A stretch of 64,000 nucleotides of DNA from Bradyrhizobium sp. Gha (GCF_900113735.1 NZ_FOQM01000028.1:44457-108456); one strand, 5' to 3'. Positions 51,919 through 60,619 are shown, counted from the stretch's first letter. The notes: generated by a model from the letters alone, not told the origin. Made by a program: numbers and translations.

Positions 51919-53715
51919 TCAGGATTCGGCTGCGCGCCTGAGCTCGCTCTGGACCAGCGTGAGCTTGCTGGCGGGCACGCCCGCCTTCAGCAGACCCTCG
52001 CGGTAATGCGCGATGTCCTCTGGCCGCTTCCAGTGAAAATTCCGCAAATGGCGGTCGACATTGAGGGTCGGGTAATTGCTCATCAGCACGCTGGCCGCTT
52101 CTGCCGCCTCGTCGGTCCGGCCCAATTGCGCCAGCGCCGCGGCGCGGATCGCGAGGGCCTGCATGTGGTTCGGGTTGATGTAGAGCTGCTCGCGGGCCCA
52201 GGACAAGGTCGCGTCGTATTGGCGGACGAGATAGTGGCTGAAGGCGGTCAGCGCCGCCCATTGATAACGCGGATCGCTGTTGTCGCGCTGGGCGGCCATC
52301 GAAAACAGTTCGATCGCCTGGCGGTGCTGGCCGATGACGAAATGGCAGATGCCGAGCACGCCGCGCGCGCCCATGTCGTAGGGGTTGAGGGCCACGGCGC
52401 GCTTGGCGGCATCCATCGCCGCCTCGTCATGGCCTTCCATCGCGTGCGCCCAGGACAGGATCGAGAACGCAAAGGACGAGCGCGGGTCGAGCCGGACGCT
52501 GGTTTCGGCAAGCCGCATCGCTTCGGTCCACATCTCGCGCGTGCCCTTGACCCAGCCGAACTGGATGCTCTGGATCTGGATCGTGGCGAGATAGGCGTGT
52601 GCAATCGACAGCTTGGGATCGAGCGCGATCGCCTCCCGGAACAGCTCAACGGCTGCGCCCAGATCTTCCTTGGTCTGCCGGTAATAATGCGACAGGCCCT
52701 TCAAGAAGCGGTCCCAGGCAGTGACGTCGTTGGTCGGGCGCGCGGGCGCGGAGGCCTCGGCCCGGACGATCTCGGTGGCGATGGCCGCGGACAGATTGGT
52801 CGTGATCTCGTCCTGCATGGCGAAGAAGTCGCCGATGTCGCGGTCGTAGCGGCCGGTCCAGAGCTGCTCGCCGGTTTCGGGGGCGATCAGCTCGGCTGTG
52901 ACGCGGATCTTGGCGCCGGCGCGCCGCACCGAGCCCTGGATCAGATAGGTGGCGTCGATCTCGCGCGCGATCACGCGGGTGCTCGCGTTCTTGCCCTTGA
53001 AGGCAAAGGTCGAGTTGCGGCTCAGCACGCGGTAGAACGATTGCAGCGACAGCGCGTGGATCAGATCCTCGGTCAGGCCGTCGGAGAAATATTCGTCCTG
53101 GGCGTCGCTGAGGTTGGCGAAGGGCAGCACGCCGACGATCGCGGTGCGGTAGGGTTGCGAGAACGCCGATCCTTCCTTCAACTCGGGCGCAAGTGCTGGC
53201 GCGCCGTCGGGCGTCCAGGTCCAGACCCCGATCGGATCCTTGATGTTCTTGAAGCGGTGGTTGCCGCCATCGACCAGCGCCACGGTCAGATGCTTGCTGG
53301 CCTCGCGGTAAGCCTTGGCCGAGATGGCGAAACCCCCGGGGCTCGCCACCGCTTCCAGGCGGACGGCGATGTTGACATCGTCACCGAACACCTCGTCCTC
53401 GTCGGCGATGACGTCGCCCATGTGGATGCCGAGCCGGAACTGCATGGCGCGGTCGGCGGGCAGATGATGATTGCGCTCCGCCATCAGCACCTGCATCGCG
53501 ATTGCCGCCTCCGTGGCGCCGACGATGGAGGGAAACTCCAGCAGGAAGCCGTCGCCGGTGTTTTTGACGACACGGCCGCCATGATTGAGGATAATGGGGT
53601 GGATCGCGCTGCGGTGGGCCTTGAAGACGGCATGGGTGCCGGCCTCGTCAGTGCCCATCATCCGGGAATAGCCGGCGACATCGGCGCAGACGATGGCAGC
53701 CAGACGTCTTTCCAT
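51919..53715 (-). CDS. Class III adenylate/guanylate cyclase fused to TPR repeats
   Basis: The 598-residue protein (start 53715) has a cyclase homology domain at the N-terminus (RRLAAIVCADVAGYSRMMG with the first metal Asp, NTGDGFLLEF with the second, and EVFGDDVNIAVRLEAVA), then a TolB-like region (VGVLPFANLSDAQDEYFSDGLTEDL), then TPR repeats near 365-560. This architecture is abundant in Bradyrhizobium. Whether it makes cAMP or is a pseudo-cyclase is not certain, because the purine-selecting residues were not checked. An N-terminal extension of 22 residues to 53781 was discarded. Confidence 0.85.
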   Translation of the reverse strand: MERRLAAIVCADVAGYSRMMGTDEAGTHAVFKAHRSAIHPIILNHGGRVVKNTGDGFLLEFPSIVGATEAAIAMQVLMAERNHHLPADRAMQFRLGIHMGDVIADEDEVFGDDVNIAVRLEAVASPGGFAISAKAYREASKHLTVALVDGGNHRFKNIKDPIGVWTWTPDGAPALAPELKEGSAFSQPYRTAIVGVLPFANLSDAQDEYFSDGLTEDLIHALSLQSFYRVLSRNSTFAFKGKNASTRVIAREIDATYLIQGSVRRAGAKIRVTAELIAPETGEQLWTGRYDRDIGDFFAMQDEITTNLSAAIATEIVRAEASAPARPTNDVTAWDRFLKGLSHYYRQTKEDLGAAVELFREAIALDPKLSIAHAYLATIQIQSIQFGWVKGTREMWTEAMRLAETSVRLDPRSSFAFSILSWAHAMEGHDEAAMDAAKRAVALNPYDMGARGVLGICHFVIGQHRQAIELFSMAAQRDNSDPRYQWAALTAFSHYLVRQYDATLSWAREQLYINPNHMQALAIRAAALAQLGRTDEAAEAASVLMSNYPTLNVDRHLRNFHWKRPEDIAHYREGLLKAGVPASKLTLVQSELRRAAES

Positions 53716-53934
53716 ATCCTCGGAGCTCCAAGGGAGCGGGGCGCCACCGGCACGGCGGCCTCCGCGAATCCCGCATTTCAAGACCAGGCATCTTTATAGA
53801 GCAGATGAAGCCGAGCGAAAGTATGAACCGCATTGCAATTTCAAGACAAATCCTAGGCGTTTCCGACGGTGGACGACGGGGTGCGAACCGACTAAGGGCA
53901 AGTTCTTGAGACGGACAGTCGCGGGGTACGTCAC

Positions 53935-54567
53935 ATGCTGGGCATTCACGAGATCTGGCTCTTCGTCCTGTCGGGCGTGCTGCTCAACATCACGCCGGGG
54001 CCGGATACGGTCTATGTGATCGGCCGCAGCATGCAGATGGGCTGGCGCGGCGGGGCGGCGGCCGCCTTCGGCATCAGCTGTGGCTGCTTTTTCCATGTCG
54101 CGGGCGCCGCAATCGGTCTTTCGGCGCTTTTGATGGCCTCTTCCACCGCGTTCTCGATCCTGAAGCTGGTCGGCGCCGCCTATCTGGTCCTGACCGGGCT
54201 GCAGATGCTGTGGTCGCGGCCGGCGCTGATCGCGGTGAAAGACGAGGCCGAGCGGAGCTCGATGCGGCTTGTGTTCCTCCAGGGCGTCTTCACCAACGCG
54301 CTCAATCCCAAGGTCGCGCTGTTCTTCCTGGCCTTCCTGCCACAATTCGTCGCAGCCGATGCGCCGCACAAGCCGCTGGCCTTCCTGACGCTCGGCCTGA
54401 TCTTCATCTGTACGGGGACGCTGTGGTGCCTTGTTCTGGCGGCGTTCGCGGCCAAGGCCGCCAACCGGCTGCGGCAGTCCGAAGGCGTGATCGCCTGGAT
54501 CAACCGGGCGCTCGGCGGCCTCTTCATCTATCTCGGCATCCGCGTCGCCATGCTGGAGGCGCGGTAG
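53935..54567 (+). CDS. LysE/RhtB-family amino-acid exporter
   Basis: The 210-residue protein has about six membrane helices. It opens LFVLSGVLLNITPGPDTVYVIGRSMQMGW, the LysE family N-terminus (NxTPGPD), and contains GVFTNALNPKVALFFLAFLPQFV. It exports amino acids or homoserine lactone-like solutes. It is divergent from the cyclase-TPR gene, with about 220 bases between. Confidence 0.9.
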   Translation: MLGIHEIWLFVLSGVLLNITPGPDTVYVIGRSMQMGWRGGAAAAFGISCGCFFHVAGAAIGLSALLMASSTAFSILKLVGAAYLVLTGLQMLWSRPALIAVKDEAERSSMRLVFLQGVFTNALNPKVALFFLAFLPQFVAADAPHKPLAFLTLGLIFICTGTLWCLVLAAFAAKAANRLRQSEGVIAWINRALGGLFIYLGIRVAMLEAR

Positions 54568-54572
54568 CGCGC

Positions 54573-55325
54573 TCAGGCGAACTGCTTCAGCAGCGCGCTG
54601 CCGGCGAGATAAACGCCGAGCAAGATCATGGCGACCAGGAACCAGCGGCGAAACGCCTCCGCCGGCATCCGTGCCCGCACCGACTGGCCGATAGACATCC
54701 CGGCAAAGGCCATCGCCATGGCGACGGCGCCCGGCACGGCATTGGCCGGGGTCAACAATCCGCCGGCGGTGAGGTTGAAGGCGAGCGCCAGCGTTGCGGT
54801 GGTGAAGAACACGCCGAGCGCCTGCACCAGCTCGTCCTTCTCCATCCCGATCGCCTGCATGAACGGCATCGAGGGTATCACCTGCACGCCGGTCGAGGCC
54901 GAGATCACGCCGGTGATGACGCCGACCACGCCGCCGACCCATTTCTCGTTCCGCGGCGCGACGTGGAACTTGAATTTGCTGAGGCCGATGATGGCGTAGA
55001 TCACCAGCAGCACGCCGAGCACCACGGTGCCGTAGCGGGCATAGGGACCCGTCAGCGCCCCGGCATTGAGCCAGCATCCAAGCACGGTGCCGATCATCAG
55101 TGGCCATAGCCGCCTCAGGATGTCGCGCAGATGCGGGCCGACGAACGTCTGCCAGATGTTGGTGACGATGGCGGGCACGATCACGATCGCGATCGCGCGG
55201 CTCGGCGCCATGTTCACCGCGAGCAGGCCCATGGACACGGTCGGCAGGCCAAGCCCGACGACGCCCTTGACGAATCCGGCGACAAGGAAGACGGCGGCAA
55301 TGAGAATGAGAAGCGGGTCGATCAT
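54573..55325 (-). CDS. TauE/SafE-family sulfite/anion exporter-like permease
   Basis: The 250-residue protein begins at 55325. It is hydrophobic with about eight helices. It carries GFVKGVVGLGLPTVSM, the duplicated G-x-x-x-G-x-G motif of TauE/SafE, and the second copy in GVITGVISASTGVQVIP. Members export sulfite, sulfoacetate or other anions. A LysR-type gene diverges from it, with a dyad between them, so it is probably its regulated target. Confidence 0.88.
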   Translation of the reverse strand: MIDPLLILIAAVFLVAGFVKGVVGLGLPTVSMGLLAVNMAPSRAIAIVIVPAIVTNIWQTFVGPHLRDILRRLWPLMIGTVLGCWLNAGALTGPYARYGTVVLGVLLVIYAIIGLSKFKFHVAPRNEKWVGGVVGVITGVISASTGVQVIPSMPFMQAIGMEKDELVQALGVFFTTATLALAFNLTAGGLLTPANAVPGAVAMAMAFAGMSIGQSVRARMPAEAFRRWFLVAMILLGVYLAGSALLKQFA

Positions 55326-55379
55326 GCCTGCACATTGACCGAAGCCACGCCCGGGCACAATCTGGAGGATACGGAGAAT

Positions 55380-55400
55380 GCCTTCGTAAACAACGAAGGC
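55380..55400. promoter_or_regulatory. LysR-type dyad between TauE/SafE and LysR genes
   Basis: GCCTTCGT and ACGAAGGC flank AAACA, a perfect 8-base dyad that includes the T-N11-A core (TTCGT-N5-ACGAA). It lies 15 bases before the LysR start codon, between the divergent genes. Confidence 0.7.
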
Positions 55401-55415
55401 TAAGGGGGACCTGCC

Positions 55416-56306
55416 ATGCGTTTCGATCTCGTCGATCTCCAGCTCTTCATCGCGGTCGCCGATCAGCGCAGCATCACCCGCGGTGCGGAGCGGTCGCATC
55501 TGGCGCTGGCGTCGGCCAGCGCGCGGATCAAGGGGCTCGAGGATGCGCTCGGCGTCGCCCTGCTCAAGCGCTTGCGGCGGGGCGTGGAATTGACCGCCGC
55601 CGGCGAGAGCCTGCTCGATCATGCCCGGCTCGTGATTCACCAGGTCGACGCCATGCGCGGCGATCTCGCAGGCTTCGCCAGCGGCGTCCGCGCCAGCGTG
55701 CACTTCCTCGCCAATACCTCGGGCCTGTCGGAGCATCTGCCGAAGGCACTCGCCGGCTTCCTGCGTGAGCATCGCGACGTCGCCATCGACATCGAGGAGC
55801 GTGAGAGCACCGACATCGCGGCGGCGATCACCGCGGGGGCCGCCGATCTCGGCTTCGCCGCCGAGCACGCGCTGCCCGATCATATCGAACGCTTCGTCTT
55901 CAGCGAGGACCGCCTGACCCTGGTGACGTCCAAACGCGGTCCATTCGCCGGCCGCCGCCAGATCGATTTCCAGGAGGCGAACGATTGCGAGTTCGTCGGC
56001 CTGACCAGCGCGACCGCCCTCCAGATGCACATTTCAAAACACGCCGCCCGGCTCGGCATGCGCCCGCATTACCGCGCGCGGCTGCGGGATTTCGATGCGA
56101 TCTGCCAGCTGGTCTCGGCCGATGTCGGCGTCGCGCTGGTCCCGGAATCCGCCGCCCGCCGCTGCGCCAAGCTGATGCCGCTCGCGATGGTGCGCTTGCG
56201 TGACACCTGGGCCAACCGGAGGCTCGTCATCTGCGCCCGGAGTTTCAAGGCGCTGCCGAGGCCGGCCAAGATGCTGGTGGAGCATTTGAGGACGGCGGCG
56301 GTGTGA
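55416..56306 (+). CDS. LysR-family transcriptional regulator
   Basis: The 296-residue protein has the N-terminal winged helix-turn-helix (FDLVDLQLFIAVADQRSITRGAERSHLALASASARIKGLEDALG) and a C-terminal inducer-binding domain. RxGRGVE-type ends (LRRGVELTAAGESLLDHARLV) are usual for this family. It is divergent from a TauE/SafE exporter and probably controls it through the dyad at 55380. The inducer is unknown. Confidence 0.92.
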   Translation: MRFDLVDLQLFIAVADQRSITRGAERSHLALASASARIKGLEDALGVALLKRLRRGVELTAAGESLLDHARLVIHQVDAMRGDLAGFASGVRASVHFLANTSGLSEHLPKALAGFLREHRDVAIDIEERESTDIAAAITAGAADLGFAAEHALPDHIERFVFSEDRLTLVTSKRGPFAGRRQIDFQEANDCEFVGLTSATALQMHISKHAARLGMRPHYRARLRDFDAICQLVSADVGVALVPESAARRCAKLMPLAMVRLRDTWANRRLVICARSFKALPRPAKMLVEHLRTAAV

Positions 56307-56412
56307 GATGTGCGAGGCACGCCGCTCTGGCCGCCGCGATTGTCGACCAGCACCTTCTGCCCGAGAGCTCCTGCGCGAGAAGAATCATGCAAGCTTCCCG
56401 CTCTCGCATTTG

Positions 56413-57195
56413 CTATTTGTTCAGAAGCTTGAGTGCTTCCTCGTGAACTCTGGCGTCGCCGGCCGCGATGATGCGACCGCCGCCCTGGGCGGGCTTGCCC
56501 TCCCACGTGGTGACGACGCCGCCGGCGCCGGTGACGATCGGGATCAGGGCCGCGATGTCGTAAGGCTTCAGCTCGGTCTCGACCACGAGATCGACATGGC
56601 CGGCGGCGAGCATGCAATAGGAATAGCAATCGCCGCCGTAGCGCGACAGCCGCGCGCCCCGCTCGATCCGGCCGAAGATGGCGCGGTCGCGCTCGTTCAT
56701 CAGCAAGGGAGAGGTGGTGTAGGTCGTCGCCTCGGAGAGCGCGGCGCAGCGGCGGACCTGGAGCCGGCGTTCGCCGGACGGTCCCTTGTAATTGGCCGAG
56801 CCGTTGTCGCCGGAGAAGCGCTCGCCGATGAAGGGCTGGTGCATCATGCCGTAGACAGGCATGCCCTTGTGCAGAAGCGCGATCAGCGTGCCCCAGATCG
56901 GAAAGCCGCCGATGAAAGACTTGGTGCCGTCGATGGGGTCGAGCACCCAGACATAGTCGGCGTCCTCGCGCTCGTTGCCGAATTCCTCGCCAACGATGCC
57001 GTGCTGGGGGAAGCTCGCCTTGATCAGGCGCCGCATCACCGCCTCAGCCGCGCGGTCGGCCTCCGTCACAGGGTCGAAATCCTTGGTCTTGCTCTTGTCG
57101 TCGATCGAGAGCGAGGTGCGGAAGAACGGCAGGATGGTTTCGCCGGAGGCGGTGGCGAGCCGTCCGATGAAGGCAGAGAAGTCGATCACCGTCAC
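56413..57195 (-). CDS. hisN: Inositol-monophosphatase-family phosphatase, probable histidinol phosphatase
   Basis: The 260-residue enzyme has the metal and catalytic motifs GEEFG, DPIDGTKSFIGGFPIWGTLIAL and YGGDCYSYCMLAAGHVDLVVE. The sequence EATxYTTSPLL and GGFPIWG favour the histidinol-phosphatase (HisN) branch over SuhB. It removes phosphate from histidinol phosphate in histidine synthesis. The gene lies next to a suhB/mmgR-type small RNA on the other strand. Confidence 0.85.
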   Translation of the reverse strand: MTVIDFSAFIGRLATASGETILPFFRTSLSIDDKSKTKDFDPVTEADRAAEAVMRRLIKASFPQHGIVGEEFGNEREDADYVWVLDPIDGTKSFIGGFPIWGTLIALLHKGMPVYGMMHQPFIGERFSGDNGSANYKGPSGERRLQVRRCAALSEATTYTTSPLLMNERDRAIFGRIERGARLSRYGGDCYSYCMLAAGHVDLVVETELKPYDIAALIPIVTGAGGVVTTWEGKPAQGGGRIIAAGDARVHEEALKLLNK

Positions 57196-57504
57196 GGCGC
57201 ATCCTCAAAACGAAAGTCGGGTGAAGCTCTCATCTGCCTAGCCCAATTCGTCTCTCGCGTGCAGCGCTGTCTTGGTTTGCACCCCGGTATTTTGGGTGCG
57301 GATACGGCAGCCCAAATGAAGCGCTTCGCGAGCCATCCGCTGAGCAAATATCGATCACAGTGTTGAGAGCTTAGTTCCGTCCATGCCTCGTTGGTGTGCA
57401 AATGACTATCAACTCATTGAATTTGCTTATCAAAGAAACTGAATCTGGATTTCGCTGGGAGCAATTGAGCCATGTGTTTTTGCATGGATAATGGCTCAAA
57501 AACC
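57196..57504. other. Gap between hisN and the small-RNA promoter
   Basis: About 310 bases with no credible gene. It should include the hisN promoter on the minus strand. AT content rises near 57400-57480. I recognise no conserved element. Confidence 0.35.
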
Positions 57505-57533
57505 CTTGCACTTTGTGCGACGCGGCCGCATAT
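57505..57533 (+). promoter_or_regulatory. Promoter of the suhB/mmgR-type small RNA
   Basis: CTTGCA at 57505-57510 and GCATAT at 57528-57533 are separated by 17 bases, close to the alphaproteobacterial sigma-70 pattern. Transcription would start near 57540. Confidence 0.6.
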
Positions 57534-57539
57534 TGTTGC

Positions 57540-57630
57540 GGTGCGGTAGCGCTTTGGCGTTACCGCTGCCCTCCTTGGGCGTTTCCTCCCTAGACTTGGG
57601 CCGCTTCTTCATTAGAAGCGGCCCTTTTTT
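57540..57630 (+). ncRNA. suhB / mmgR (alpha-r8) small RNA
   Basis: The region folds into three parts: a hairpin (57543-57566, GCGGTAGCG with CGTTACCGC), a short hairpin (GCCC-TCCTT-GGGC, 57568-57580) and a terminator. Between the last two is the unpaired motif TTTCCTCCCT (57582-57591), which I recall as the conserved motif of this family. It sits next to an inositol-monophosphatase-family gene, as the family name implies. The RNA is linked to polyhydroxybutyrate granule control in Sinorhizobium. No peptide frame is credible across it. Confidence 0.78.
57598..57630 (+). terminator. Terminator of the small RNA
   Basis: GGGCCGCTTCT and AGAAGCGGCCC pair perfectly (11 pairs) around TCATT and are followed by six T residues. 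Confidence 0.92.
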
Positions 57631-57729
57631 CTTGCGGTCTCGTTTTCAGTTTAGCGCGCATTCGGGTGCGAAACGAAAACGCATTCGCGCTTGTCGCAGG
57701 GAGCGCGCTCGTGCGAGAAGGAGGCGCGT

Positions 57730-58620
57730 CTATTCGGCCGCGGCCTGGAATGGGCCGAGGTCGCCGAACGGGATCGTGGTAGCCAGCACATCGGCGAGCA
57801 CGCCGAAGTCGCTTGCCACCTGCGCAAAGCGCGGACCGCGTTCGCGGCGACGCTCATCCATATAGATGGCGCGGTTGAGCTCGAGCTGCACCGCATGCAG
57901 ACCGCTCGCCGGATTGCCGTAATGCTCGGTGATGAAGCCGCCCGCATAGGGCTTGTTGCGGCCGATCGAATAGCCGAGCCCGGTCATGGTCTCCTCGACC
58001 CTGTCGGGCAGCAAGGGTGCACAGCTCGTGCCGTAGCGGTCGCCGATCACGATGTCGGGCCGGCGCGGCTCGTCCCTGCTGACCCCGACCGATGGCATCG
58101 AATGGCAGTCGACCAGCACCACGGTGCCGAACATCTGGTGCACCTTGTTGATCAGCCGGCGCAGCGCGCGATGATAGGGCTTGTACAGCGTCTCGATCCG
58201 CGCCAGCGCGTCGTCGACCAGGATGCGGTCGCGATAGATCTCCTGGCCGTCGCCGACCACGCGCGGAATGGTGCCTAATCCGCCCGCGACCCGCATCGAA
58301 CGGGTATTGGCAAAGCTCGGCAGGCGCCCGGTGAACATCCGGGGATCGAGCTCATAGGGCTCTCTGTTGACGTCGACATAGGAGCGGGGAAAGTTGACCC
58401 GCACGGTCGGAAAACCGCGCGCGCTGAGATGGCCGATCAGCTCGTCCATGAAGGAATCCTCCGACCGCCGCAATTGCGGCAGGTCGATCCGCGAAGCGTT
58501 GAGGAATTCGTCCGGGTAGGTCGAGCCGGAATGGGGCGAGTTGAAGATAACAGGCGCGCGCCACACGGCGGGCTCCACGATGTCGAAGGCTGGCGACATG
58601 TCGCCGTCAAATCGTGTCAT
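57730..58620 (-). CDS. N-formylglutamate amidohydrolase family protein
   Basis: The 296-residue enzyme starts at 58620. It has FNSPHSGSTYPDEFL, RSEDSFMDELI, NFPRSYVDVNREPYELDP and VDCHSMPSVG, all hallmarks of the FGase family. The Zn/metal-binding His and Glu positions are in SPHSG and LVDCHS. It hydrolyses N-formylglutamate to glutamate and formate, a step of histidine degradation; other Hut genes are not adjacent. Related enzymes act on other N-formyl or N-acyl amino acids. Confidence 0.9.
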   Translation of the reverse strand: MTRFDGDMSPAFDIVEPAVWRAPVIFNSPHSGSTYPDEFLNASRIDLPQLRRSEDSFMDELIGHLSARGFPTVRVNFPRSYVDVNREPYELDPRMFTGRLPSFANTRSMRVAGGLGTIPRVVGDGQEIYRDRILVDDALARIETLYKPYHRALRRLINKVHQMFGTVVLVDCHSMPSVGVSRDEPRRPDIVIGDRYGTSCAPLLPDRVEETMTGLGYSIGRNKPYAGGFITEHYGNPASGLHAVQLELNRAIYMDERRRERGPRFAQVASDFGVLADVLATTIPFGDLGPFQAAAE

Positions 58621-58952
58621 CTTCTCAGGCTTCGTCCCTTCACGCCGCACCATCCGGCATGGATCCGGATCGAATGATTCGGCCGGTCGAGCGGCTCTTA
58701 TGTGTCGTCATTGTCCGGAATCGCAACCATTCTGCCAAGCGAAAAAGCGTGGGTCCGCTCTGGAACATGTCTTAACCGTGTGGGCAGGGAGGCGGGGACA
58801 CGCCCTTGCGGCTCGATTGATTCGCACCCCATTCCGGTTCACAACACCCCTCGCAGCGCCAGCCGGCACAGGGTTAAGATTTTCACCCCAAATTTACCCT
58901 CTGTCGGGCTTAGTGACCTCTGCATATCCTCTGGGGATTCGACGTTCCTGCC

Positions 58953-59312
58953 ATGCCAAAAATCCTGCTCGCCGAAGACGACAACGACATGCGCCGTTTC
59001 CTGGTCAAGGCGCTGGAAAACGCCGGTTTTCAGGTCTCGTCCCATGACAACGGCATGGCGGCCTATCAGCGCTTGCGGGAAGAGCCGTTCGAGATGCTGC
59101 TCACCGACATCGTGATGCCGGAGATGGACGGCATCGAGCTTGCCCGCCGGGCCTCGGAACTGGATCCTGATATCAAGATCATGTTCATCACCGGCTTCGC
59201 CGCGGTCGCCCTGAACTCGGATTCAGACGCCCCAAAGAACGCCAAGGTGCTGTCCAAGCCCGTTCACCTGCGCGAATTGGTGAGCGAAGTGAACAAGATG
59301 CTGGCGGCCTAA
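58953..59312 (+). CDS. cpdR: CpdR single-domain response regulator
   Basis: The 119-residue receiver protein has the acidic pair AEDDNDMRRFL, the phosphoacceptor Asp52 in LLTDIVMPEMDG, the Thr/Ser switch in MFITGFAA and the Lys in LSKPVHLREL. MPKILLAEDDNDMRRFLVKAL and the absence of an output domain are typical of CpdR. In alphaproteobacteria it brings substrates to ClpXP protease during the cell cycle. It is located between the FGase gene and tRNA-Val. Confidence 0.93.
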   Translation: MPKILLAEDDNDMRRFLVKALENAGFQVSSHDNGMAAYQRLREEPFEMLLTDIVMPEMDGIELARRASELDPDIKIMFITGFAAVALNSDSDAPKNAKVLSKPVHLRELVSEVNKMLAA

Positions 59313-59389
59313 ATCGGCCGCGTTCCGTCCTTGCGCGCGCTCCCCTGAGTCGTTATAGGGACCCCCGACCCGACGTAAGTGGACTATTA

Positions 59390-59464
59390 GGGCACGTAGC
59401 TCAGCGGGAGAGCACTACCTTGACATGGTAGGGGTCACAGGTTCGATCCCTGTCGTGCCCACCA
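59390..59464 (+). tRNA. tRNA-Val (anticodon GAC)
   Basis: GGGCACG pairs with CGTGCCC as the acceptor stem. The D-arm is GCTCAGCGGGAGAGC, the anticodon arm is CTACC-TTGACAT-GGTAG with GAC at positions 34-36, and the T-arm is CACAG-GTTCGAT-CCCTGT. The CCA end is encoded. A hairpin begins in its last base. Confidence 0.96.
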
Positions 59465-59494
59465 TCCTTCGCTCGCGATAGCCGAGTGAAGGAT
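59464..59494 (+). other. Stable hairpin overlapping the tRNA-Val 3' end
   Basis: ATCCTTCGCTCG and CGAGTGAAGGAT pair at 12 positions (one G-T) around CGATAGC. Its first base is the terminal A of the tRNA CCA. No T-run follows, so it is more likely a processing or 3'-trailer structure than a terminator. Confidence 0.6.
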
Positions 59495-59677
59495 GCCGCG
59501 CCGAAGCCAACGGCCGAAGGCGGGCTGCAGCCGCGAGCTTCGGCTCGGCAAGCAACGAACTCAACTCACGCGAAGCGTGTCCGGCGAAGCTCGCAGAGCG
59601 TAGACGGACTGGTGCGTCATACTGCACTCCTTCCTGGCTCCCCTTGGAACACGCCCCAGCCATCGGCATTGTTCCCC

Positions 59678-59893
59678 ATGCCCAAACCCTTCCACCGCGG
59701 CGATCGCGTCAGCTGGAATTCCGAGGCCGGCCGCGTCCGCGGCCATATTCTGCGCGTCCACACCAGCGACGTCGACTACAAGGGATACGTCCACCACGCG
59801 ACAGCGGACGATCCGCAATACGAAATCAAGAGCGACAAGACCGATCACGTCGCCCTGCACAAAGGCAAGGCGTTGCGGCGGCTCAAGAGCTGA
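59678..59893 (+). CDS. DUF2945 (hypervirulence-associated, TUDOR-like) small protein
   Basis: The 71-residue protein begins at ATG 59678 and reads FHRGDRVSWNSEAGRVRGHILRV, then HHATADDPQYEIKSDKTDHVALHKGKALRRL. That is the DUF2945 pattern (WNSExGxVxGxI and DPQYxIKSDKTxxxAxHKG). The family function is unknown. It precedes a DUF488 gene by 16 bases, a pairing often seen. No ribosome-binding site is obvious, and upstream frames to 59486 contain the tRNA trailer. Confidence 0.85.
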   Translation: MPKPFHRGDRVSWNSEAGRVRGHILRVHTSDVDYKGYVHHATADDPQYEIKSDKTDHVALHKGKALRRLKS

Positions 59894-59909
59894 GCCGACG
59901 AGGCCTGCC

Positions 59910-60461
59910 ATGGCTCACCCCTTCTTCACGATCGGCCACGCCACACGTTCGATCGAGGACTTCGTCGCGCTCTTGCGCGGCTGCTCCGTCACGTTCGTCG
60001 CCGATGTCCGCACCGTGCCGCGCTCGCGCACCAATCCGCAATATAATCGCGAGACGCTGCCGCAAACGCTGGCGACGGTTGCGATCGGCTACGAGCACAT
60101 TGCCTCGCTCGGCGGCCTGCGCAGCCGCAAGCGCGAGGTGCCGCGCGAGGTCAACGCCTTCTGGCAGAACGACAGCTTTCACAATTACGCCGACCACGCC
60201 ATGGGTGCGGCCTTTCACGAAGGCCTGGCACATTTGCGCGAGCTCGCGCAGACGCGCCGCTGCGCCATCATGTGTGCGGAGACATTGTGGTGGCGCTGTC
60301 ACCGGCGGATCATCGCCGACTACCTGCTCGCGGCGGGTGAGACCGTGTTTCACATTCTCGGTCCCGGACACGTCGACGAGGCAACGATGAATTCAGCCGC
60401 GCATATCCTGCCTGACGGCCGGCTCGATTATCCCGCGCAGGAGCAGTCGCGCGCTCCCTGA
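59910..60461 (+). CDS. DUF488 family protein
   Basis: The 183-residue protein starts MAHPFFTIGHATRSIEDFVALLRG and has VADVRTVPRSRTNPQYN and IMCAETLWWRCHRRIIADYL, which are the DUF488 blocks (IGHSxxxxxxF, DVRxxPxSRxNPxF and CxExxxxxCHRxxIAxxL). The Cys and His residues could bind metal. Function is unknown; members often lie near DUF2945 or stress genes. Confidence 0.88.
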   Translation: MAHPFFTIGHATRSIEDFVALLRGCSVTFVADVRTVPRSRTNPQYNRETLPQTLATVAIGYEHIASLGGLRSRKREVPREVNAFWQNDSFHNYADHAMGAAFHEGLAHLRELAQTRRCAIMCAETLWWRCHRRIIADYLLAAGETVFHILGPGHVDEATMNSAAHILPDGRLDYPAQEQSRAP

Positions 60462-60619
60462 TGAGATGCCGCCTCCATTGCCTGCTTCCGCTCCTCGTTC
60501 GAAAATGAAATGATCGAAATAGACGTGTGGGGCGTGAGCTCGTCCGTCTTGGTTACCGTCTATGGTACAGCCTTGGACGATGCTTCGAATGTGATGCATT
60601 TCGCTGGAAGGGAATGCGG

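Noticed and set aside
57491..57865. 124-codon frame across the small RNA
   Set aside because: It runs through the small-RNA promoter, terminator stem and the end of the opposite FGase gene, and its product is low-complexity basic.
58800..58952. Two GATTC (GANTC) methylation sites before cpdR as cell-cycle control
   Set aside because: Two GANTC sites in this length are near chance expectation and no full CtrA site (TTAA-N7-TTAA) was found.
59415..59669. Minus-strand open frame ending MVGTTGIEPVTPTMSR
   Set aside because: It is the well-known spurious product from reading tRNA-Val antisense; the tail is the complement of the tRNA T- and anticodon arms.
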